From assembly GCA_015660155.1 (NCBI GenBank), contig DQLO01000163.1:1-12326 (forward strand): a stretch of DNA of 12,326 bases, read 5' to 3'. The DNA is from Verrucomicrobiota bacterium (GTDB lineage Bacteria > Verrucomicrobiota > Verrucomicrobiia > Limisphaerales > UBA1100). The notes under the pieces were generated by a model. It had not been told where the DNA came from and did no database searches. It saw only the letters and a program-made list of their open reading frames with translations. Position 1 is the stretch's first letter. Every line of letters begins with the position of its first letter. Positions 7,689-12,326 of this stretch are shown piece by piece. A program made the position numbers and the translations under genes.

Positions 7689-8745
7689 GGCGATTGTCGA
7701 GGTCGCTCGCGTTCAATGAACACCCGCGCGGTTCGGAGTTGGTTGCACGGCCAATCAATTCAAAGCCATCGGCGTGGCGGATCGCCAAGTCCGCTGTGCG
7801 CACGGCAAGCACGGAGCGCACGTTGGCGAGGTCGATGACTTCCAGTAGCCCCGTTTCGCCGAGGGACACTTCGCGACCGTGTTCCGGCGAGACGATTCGC
7901 GCGCGCGCCCAAGGCGGGAAGCGGAACCGGCGCGGGCCGCGCTGACCGGCCACCGTGTCGTACGCTTGCGAGCTGAGTTCGCACATGCCGTATTCGCTGA
8001 CGATGTCCTCATGTTTCAGCCCGTATTCACGGCTGATAAATTCGTGCAGTTTGGTTTTGGTCCACTCAATTTTTTCACCTTTGTAGCCGCCTGTTTCAAG
8101 AATGCGCGAGCCATGCGACACGATGTTGTTTCGATGTCGGGGCAATCGGTCAGCCAATTGCAGGAACGAAAGTGCCGTGCCCATCAGCAAAACGGGGCCC
8201 ACGTCAGGTTGGGAAAGGCTGTCCAAAACGTCAGTTTCCAAATCCCATTTCCCATCTTCTCCCACTCGGCCCATCGGGGTGACTTCCGGGTGGATGATGT
8301 CGAACATATGCGCCAACGAAGAATGCGGAACCTCCTTTGGGGACGGCGTGAGTGTAATGATGGATTCCACCTCGTCCGTTCGCATGTGAGGTTTGAACCA
8401 TGCGCGGGCGGAGGTCTCGTAAAGGTGAAGTGATTCGGCGTTGTGAAAATGGCGGCTGGGGGTTTGGCCGGTCGTGCCGCTTGAATGAAAAACGGTTGTT
8501 CGCTCGTTCGGTGGCAAACTGGTGATTTCAAATTCCTTGAACGCGGTGGTGGGAATGGCGGGGATGGCCGCGATGGCATTGGCGTTCTTGGGCGTCACGC
8601 CGCGGGATTCGCACAGGTGGCGGTAGGGCTCGACGTGTTCGTATTGGAGGGCAAAGAGGTCGCGGGCCAGTTCATCAAAATCGCCGTCCTCGCCGCCGAT
8701 GAAGGCGCGGACTCGCTCGGTGATGATGGTAAATTTATCGTCCAT
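7654..8745 (-). CDS. luxE: LuxE-like acyl-protein synthetase (fatty acid-activating AMP-forming ligase)
   Basis: LuxE activates a carboxylic acid with ATP to acyl-AMP, loads it on its own cysteine and hands it to LuxC. From ATG 8743-8745 the product has 363 residues, near the usual 370 or so. Adenylate-forming motifs are visible: the phosphate loop HSSGTTGQTPSRHF near residue 97-110, ETGGYKG, SEYGMCELSSQAYD, and LAVRTADLA near the C-terminus. A cysteine in PRGCSL, residue 342, sits where the acyl-accepting cysteine of Vibrio LuxE lies near its C-terminus. A GTG at 8773-8775 would add ten residues of weak conservation, so I prefer the ATG. The stop codon lies inside the start of luxC, which argues for coupled synthesis of a LuxE-LuxC complex. 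The natural substrate may be a fatty acid but could be another carboxylic acid. Confidence 0.88.
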   Translation of the reverse strand: MDDKFTIITERVRAFIGGEDGDFDELARDLFALQYEHVEPYRHLCESRGVTPKNANAIAAIPAIPTTAFKEFEITSLPPNERTTVFHSSGTTGQTPSRHFHNAESLHLYETSARAWFKPHMRTDEVESIITLTPSPKEVPHSSLAHMFDIIHPEVTPMGRVGEDGKWDLETDVLDSLSQPDVGPVLLMGTALSFLQLADRLPRHRNNIVSHGSRILETGGYKGEKIEWTKTKLHEFISREYGLKHEDIVSEYGMCELSSQAYDTVAGQRGPRRFRFPPWARARIVSPEHGREVSLGETGLLEVIDLANVRSVLAVRTADLAIRHADGFELIGRATNSEPRGCSLNASDLDNRRADEARSRTHA

Positions 8746-8793
8746 GCGGTTTTGATTTGGCTGGTGTGCCGCCACAGCCGACAGGAGGATAGC

Positions 8794-10128
8794 CTACGGA
8801 ACAGGCTTTTGCCAAGGCACGCGTCCGGCGCGCTGATAATGTAGCCGGAGGGTGGCCTTGAGTTGGTTGAACATTTGCGGGTTCGTCTTCGCGAGGTCGG
8901 TGGTCTCGAGGGGGTCGTCCTTGAGGTTGTAAAGTTGCAGCGGCTCGTGCGGATTGTTGTGGACCAATTTCCAATCGCCCCGCCGCAAAGCGTGATAATC
9001 CTGCCCTTGATAAAGTCGACCGCCTTCGCGGCGCACAAAAATCATATCGCGTTTAATTATCTGCGGCTTGCCGAGTAGCGTGGGCAACAAACTGACGCCC
9101 TCCACATACTTGGGCACTTTCGCGCCGGCGGCTTCGCACGCGGTTGGGTAAATATCCATCGAGAGGCCGCGGAGGTTGCTGCGCGTTCCCGGCTTGATGC
9201 GGCCGGGCCACACGGCGCAGGCGGGCACCTTGAGGCCGCCTTCGTACATATCCTGTTTACCGCCGCGATGATTGCCGCAGCGCGCGCCCACGCTGAGTTG
9301 ACCGCCGTTGTCGCTGCTGAAAATGATGAGCGTATTTTTGGTTTGGCCGTTATTTTTAAGCGCGGCAATCACTTGGCCGATGCCGTCGTCCAAGTGTTCG
9401 ATGAGCGCCACAAGTTTGGCGCGTGGGTCAGTGATTCCTTTTTCGCGCGCCTTCACTTTGGCTAGCCAATCGGCCGGCGGTTGAATGGGCGTGTGCGGCG
9501 CGTTGTAGCTGAGGTACAGAAAGAACGGTTCCTTTTTGCCTTTGCGGTCGTCGAGATAGTCGATGGCCCACTCGGTAAACAAATCTGTGGCGTGGCCGGG
9601 CGGGTCGATTTCCTTTTGGTTTTCGCGGAAGTAATTGATGCCGTGTCGGCGGTGTTTGTAATAGTCATCAATCATGTCGCAGAGGAAGCCCTTGAAATGG
9701 TCGAACCCGCGTTCGTTGGGGCGGTTGGGCGACTCAAGCCCGAGATGCCATTTGCCGATGATGGCGGTGTGATAGTCCGCGGCCTTGAGGGGCACGGGCA
9801 GCAGTACAGCTTTGGGAGAGAGCCAGCCCCAGTTGTTTTGGGGGAAAGTGCGGATGACTCCCGGCACGCCGACGAGGTCGGGATAGGTTCCGCTGAGCAA
9901 CGCCGCGCGCGTGGGACTGCACACGGGGCAGTTTGCATAAAAGGAATCAAACCGCATGCCGGCGGCCATGAGCGAATCAATGGTGGGCGATTTGAGGTCG
10001 GGCGCGCCGTAGCTGGAGAGGTCTCCGTAGCCGAGGTCGTCGACGAGGATGATGAGGATATTGGGCTTGGCGGCTTGGGCAGTTGCCGCCGCGAGGCATA
10101 GGAGGGCTGTGATGAGAAATTTGCGCAT
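8794..10128 (-). CDS. Secreted type I sulfatase (formylglycine-dependent)
   Basis: This hydrolase removes sulfate esters, probably from a sulfated polysaccharide or small ester; the exact substrate cannot be read from sequence. Its 444 residues begin with a Sec signal peptide (MRKFLITALLCLAAATAQA), so it works outside the cytoplasm. The maturation motif CSPTR has Cys70 as the residue converted to formylglycine. Metal-site residues Asp30 and Asp31 (LVDDLGYGD), the GKWHLG loop, and Asp273-Asn274 (SSDNGG) are present, so the active site looks complete. The C-terminal region has the usual GDWKLV and LYNLKDDPLE motifs. It starts 7 bases after the NHL lipoprotein gene and probably shares its transcript. 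No sulfatase-maturing enzyme is in the window. The start ATG has no recognisable Shine-Dalgarno sequence. Confidence 0.95.
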   Translation of the reverse strand: MRKFLITALLCLAAATAQAAKPNILIILVDDLGYGDLSSYGAPDLKSPTIDSLMAAGMRFDSFYANCPVCSPTRAALLSGTYPDLVGVPGVIRTFPQNNWGWLSPKAVLLPVPLKAADYHTAIIGKWHLGLESPNRPNERGFDHFKGFLCDMIDDYYKHRRHGINYFRENQKEIDPPGHATDLFTEWAIDYLDDRKGKKEPFFLYLSYNAPHTPIQPPADWLAKVKAREKGITDPRAKLVALIEHLDDGIGQVIAALKNNGQTKNTLIIFSSDNGGQLSVGARCGNHRGGKQDMYEGGLKVPACAVWPGRIKPGTRSNLRGLSMDIYPTACEAAGAKVPKYVEGVSLLPTLLGKPQIIKRDMIFVRREGGRLYQGQDYHALRRGDWKLVHNNPHEPLQLYNLKDDPLETTDLAKTNPQMFNQLKATLRLHYQRAGRVPWQKPVP

Positions 10129-10135
10129 GCGTTTT

Positions 10136-11158
10136 TTACTCCGTCTTGCGGATGAATTTCTGCATGCGTTTGCCGATGATGTCGCCGGCGTAAATGTTGC
10201 CGTCCTTGTCCAGCGCGAGGCAGTGCAGCCAGTTTAACTCGCCGGGTTGCTCCTTGCCATCGGTGGCCTTGGGGATGGTCCACATTTGTTGGAGCTTGCC
10301 GCCGGGCCGAAATTTCATAAAAACCTGATCCTTGGGCGGGCATCCGAGCGGTGCGCCGGGATACTTCGGGTTGAACCGCCATTTCATCGGCGAGGAGCCG
10401 CACACCCAAATGTCGTCGTTGGCCGTGATGCAAAATCCCCACGGCACGACGATGTCGCGCCAGGAATCAATCAGCTTGCCGGCGGTGTTGTAAACCTGCA
10501 CGCGCACGTTGTTGCGGTCGGCGATGTAAATATTGTCCTTCGAGTCGATGGCGATGGCGTGGGGAATACTAAAGCGATTATCGGTGTTGCCGAGCGTGCC
10601 CCACGCCTTGATGAATTTTCCATTCTTGTCGCAATGGACAATGCGGGCGTTGCCGTAGCCGTCGGAAATGAACACGTCGCCGTTGGAGGCGATCGCCATG
10701 TCGGTGGGTTTGTTGAGGTGCGTGTCGTCTTTTCCCTCCACGCCGGGCGTGCCGATGTGCATGAGCTCCTTGCCCTCGGGTGTGAACTTGCGCACGAGGT
10801 GCAGGCCGATATCCGCCAGCCAAACATTACCGTCTTTGTCAATTTTGATTTGGTGTGCCGTACTCTCCTCTTCTGTGGCCCAGCTTTTCACCAGTTCGCC
10901 GATGGGCGAGTAAACCTGAATCGCCGGTTGCGTGCGCGTGTAGCACCAGATGTTTCCGTCGGAGTCAATTGCCACGCCGGGCATATGGGCCCACGGCATG
11001 TCCGCCCTCCGCTTCGGCCACGCGGCATCGACTTCGTAATATGGTGAAACATTGACGACCGGATAAGGGCTCGGCTCCGTCGGTTCAGTTGGGGCCGTTG
11101 AACATGCGGTGACGATAACAAGCGACAATGCGAGCGGAAGAATGTGGAGTGGTTTCAT
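10136..11158 (-). CDS. NHL/six-bladed beta-propeller lipoprotein
   Basis: The product of 340 residues has a lipoprotein signal ending in VTAC with Cys19 as the lipidated residue, followed by a Pro/Thr/Glu-rich linker (about 20-35). This anchors it to an envelope membrane. Six similar segments, each with a pattern like AIDxDGNIYxAD, run from about residue 60 to the end (for example GVAIDSDGNIW, QIKIDKDGNVW, AIAIDSKDNIY, CLALDKDGNIY), indicating an NHL-type propeller. Such proteins bind ligands or other proteins, and some relatives act as peptidyl-amidoglycolate lyases; no catalytic assignment is possible here. Its ATG overlaps the ubiD stop as ATGA, and the sulfatase gene follows 7 bases after its stop. 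A role alongside the sulfatase at the cell surface is a reasonable guess from context only. Confidence 0.9.
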   Translation of the reverse strand: MKPLHILPLALSLVIVTACSTAPTEPTEPSPYPVVNVSPYYEVDAAWPKRRADMPWAHMPGVAIDSDGNIWCYTRTQPAIQVYSPIGELVKSWATEEESTAHQIKIDKDGNVWLADIGLHLVRKFTPEGKELMHIGTPGVEGKDDTHLNKPTDMAIASNGDVFISDGYGNARIVHCDKNGKFIKAWGTLGNTDNRFSIPHAIAIDSKDNIYIADRNNVRVQVYNTAGKLIDSWRDIVVPWGFCITANDDIWVCGSSPMKWRFNPKYPGAPLGCPPKDQVFMKFRPGGKLQQMWTIPKATDGKEQPGELNWLHCLALDKDGNIYAGDIIGKRMQKFIRKTE

Positions 11159-12326
11159 CGGGCCGAATCATGGGTGGTGTTCAAAATTTCATCCACCTTT
11201 TTCTTCACGGCCTCATCCATTTCAATAATGGGTGGCCATTCGCGGTGGAAGCCGTTCTCGCCGGGGAGTTTGTGGGTGGCGTCGAGGCCAAGCTTGGTGC
11301 CGATGGCCATCTCGGTGGTGGCGTGGTCGAGGACGTCAGCGGGGCCGCGGGTGAAGAGGGCGTCTCGCTGGGGGTCGGTGCAAGCGCCAAGGCGGAAGAG
11401 GACTTCGCTGGTGTTGTGGACGTCCACATCTTCGTCAACCACGATGATGTATTTGGCGAACATCATTTGGCCCGCGCCCCAAAGACCGTGCATGATTTTG
11501 TAGGCCTGCATGGGATAGGTTTTTTTGATGCTGACGAAAACGAGATTGTGGAAGACGCCTTCGGCGGGCAAGGCGAGGTCGACCAACTCGGGGGAATTCA
11601 TTTTCAGGATCGGCAGAAAAAGTCGGACGCTGGCGCCGCCCAAATAAAAATCCTCCATCGGCGGTTGGCCGACGATGGTGCTCGGGTAAATGGCGTCTTT
11701 ACGATGCGTGATGGCGGTGAGGTGAAAGGCGGGGTAAGGCTCGGGCAAGGTGTAGTAGCCGGTGTGATCGCCAAAGGGGCCTTCGTCGCGCAGGGGCTCG
11801 GTGGGGTCGATGTAGCCTTCGAGGACGATGTCGGCATCGGCGGGCACCTCGAGGTCGTTCGTCTCGCACTTGACGAGCGGCACGGATTTTTTGCGGAGCC
11901 ATCCGGCGAGCAGTAATTCGTCCAGCCCATCGGGCAACGGCGCGCTGGCGCAGAAGGCGTAAACCGGATCGCCGCCGAGGAAGACGCTGACCGGCATCCG
12001 CTCACCTCTTTCGTAATAGCGGCGGCCATGACGGGCGGCGACTTTTTGCAACTGCCAATGCAGCGCGGTGGTTTGCTCGTCAAAAACCTGCATGCGATAC
12101 AGACCAAGATTGCGGTCGCCGGTATCAGGATCGTGAGTGACGACGCAGGGAAGAGTGAGAAAGCGCCCGGCGTCTTGAGGCCAGCATTGCTGAATGGGGA
12201 AATTTAGGAGGGTTGAGAGTTGAGGGTTGAAGGTCGATGGATTCTGACTCCTGTCTCCTGACTCCTCAAAAATGTGAACCACTTCTTTGCAGGGGCCGCT
12301 GCTGACTTTCTTGGGCTTGGCGTGGC
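11155..12326 (-). CDS. UbiD-family prenylated-FMN decarboxylase, N-terminus beyond the right edge
   Basis: UbiD enzymes use prenylated FMN to decarboxylate aromatic or unsaturated acids, classically in ubiquinone synthesis. The frame is open to the window edge and already shows conserved sequence there (HAKPKKVSSGPCKEVVH), so the GTG at 12280-12282 is internal and not a start. Family motifs follow: CWPQDAGRFLTLPCV, NLGLYRMQVFD, ADIVLEGYI and EGPFGDHTGYY (bases 11767-11784 for EGPFGD). The last contains the Glu/acidic pair associated with catalysis in this family, with Asp in the second place. Between VVH and NFPIQQCWP lies a tract of about 22 residues where I expect only about eight (usually like TGDEVDLL). 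It is encoded by 7-base repeats. The exact substrate is unknown: quinone precursor or another aromatic acid. The C-terminus overlaps the next gene as ATGA. Confidence 0.9.
   Translation of the reverse strand, partial: HAKPKKVSSGPCKEVVHIFEESGDRSQNPSTFNPQLSTLLNFPIQQCWPQDAGRFLTLPCVVTHDPDTGDRNLGLYRMQVFDEQTTALHWQLQKVAARHGRRYYERGERMPVSVFLGGDPVYAFCASAPLPDGLDELLLAGWLRKKSVPLVKCETNDLEVPADADIVLEGYIDPTEPLRDEGPFGDHTGYYTLPEPYPAFHLTAITHRKDAIYPSTIVGQPPMEDFYLGGASVRLFLPILKMNSPELVDLALPAEGVFHNLVFVSIKKTYPMQAYKIMHGLWGAGQMMFAKYIIVVDEDVDVHNTSEVLFRLGACTDPQRDALFTRGPADVLDHATTEMAIGTKLGLDATHKLPGENGFHREWPPIIEMDEAVKKKVDEILNTTHDSAR
12207..12265 (-). repeat. Two adjacent 7-base tandem repeat arrays inside ubiD
   Basis: Read on the plus strand, about five 7-base units occupy 12207-12241: aggaggg, ttgagag, ttgaggg, ttgaagg, tcgatgg. 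Three more occupy 12245-12265: tgactcc, tgtctcc, tgactcc. The tract is translated in frame within the UbiD reading frame as a Ser/Asn/Gln/Thr-rich loop (about SGDRSQNPSTFNPQLST). Arrays of this type look like the short intergenic repeats of some bacterial genomes, but I cannot confirm copies elsewhere. The 7-base period is not a multiple of three, yet the total change keeps the frame. Confidence 0.75.

Noticed and set aside
10247..11047. Plus-strand open frame of 266 codons opposite the lipoprotein gene
   Set aside because: It is antisense to the well-supported NHL propeller gene; its composition mirrors the repeats of that gene and no motif stands out.
11128..11916. Plus-strand open frame of 262 codons opposite ubiD
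   Set aside because: It is the mirror of conserved UbiD sequence, with no family features of its own.
12280..12282. GTG as the start codon of ubiD
   Set aside because: Conserved UbiD sequence continues upstream in the same frame to the window edge, so the gene is truncated by the window rather than starting here.
1..12326. A luciferase operon, CRISPR array, phage or transposon
   Set aside because: LuxE and LuxC homologues alone do not imply luminescence. No LuxAB-like protein, regularly spaced repeats, integrase or transposase is visible.

Overview
The window is a gene-dense segment of a bacterial chromosome. Ten protein-coding genes all lie on the minus strand, so transcription runs from the right edge to the left edge. 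Gaps are short: 46-48 bases at most, or about 95 bases before nuoEF if its late TTG start is used. Several junctions abut or overlap. No stretch over 300 bases lacks a gene, and I see no tRNA, rRNA, CRISPR array, transposase or attachment site. The mix of a formylglycine-type sulfatase, an exported tricorn-like protease, a beta-propeller lipoprotein and a UbiD decarboxylase suggests a member of the Planctomycetes-Verrucomicrobia group, perhaps Verrucomicrobiota. That is inferred from gene content and GC-rich codon use, not from a marker gene. None of the starts I inspected has a strong Shine-Dalgarno sequence.

In transcription order (right to left), a UbiD-family decarboxylase enters from the right edge, lacking its N-terminus. 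It carries an unusual in-frame tract of 7-base repeats. It overlaps by ATGA with a lipoprotein predicted to form a six-bladed NHL-type propeller, and a secreted sulfatase follows 7 bases later. Next comes a LuxE-like acyl-protein synthetase overlapping a LuxC-like acyl-CoA reductase. This is the enzyme pair that reduces fatty acids to aldehydes in luminous bacteria, but no luciferase or LuxD gene is in view. One base after luxC begins a QueD-type 6-carboxytetrahydropterin synthase, then a small VOC metalloprotein.

The left half holds a 1053-residue exported tricorn-like protease with an apparently complete catalytic tetrad. After it come two subunits of an NADH-linked iron-sulfur/flavin module: a NuoE-NuoF fusion, and the N-terminal part of a HoxU/NuoG/formate-dehydrogenase-alpha-like protein that leaves through the left edge. 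In that protein the four ligands of the His-Cys3 iron-sulfur cluster are all replaced while their spacing is kept.

The genes do not form one recognisable pathway. The plausible functional units are NHL lipoprotein + sulfatase (envelope), LuxE + LuxC (acyl reduction), and NuoEF + alpha-like subunit (NAD(H)-coupled redox complex). The strongest points for a second look are the repeat tract inside ubiD, the non-luminous LuxE/LuxC pair, the missing cluster ligands, and the absence of a conventional start codon where nuoEF should begin.
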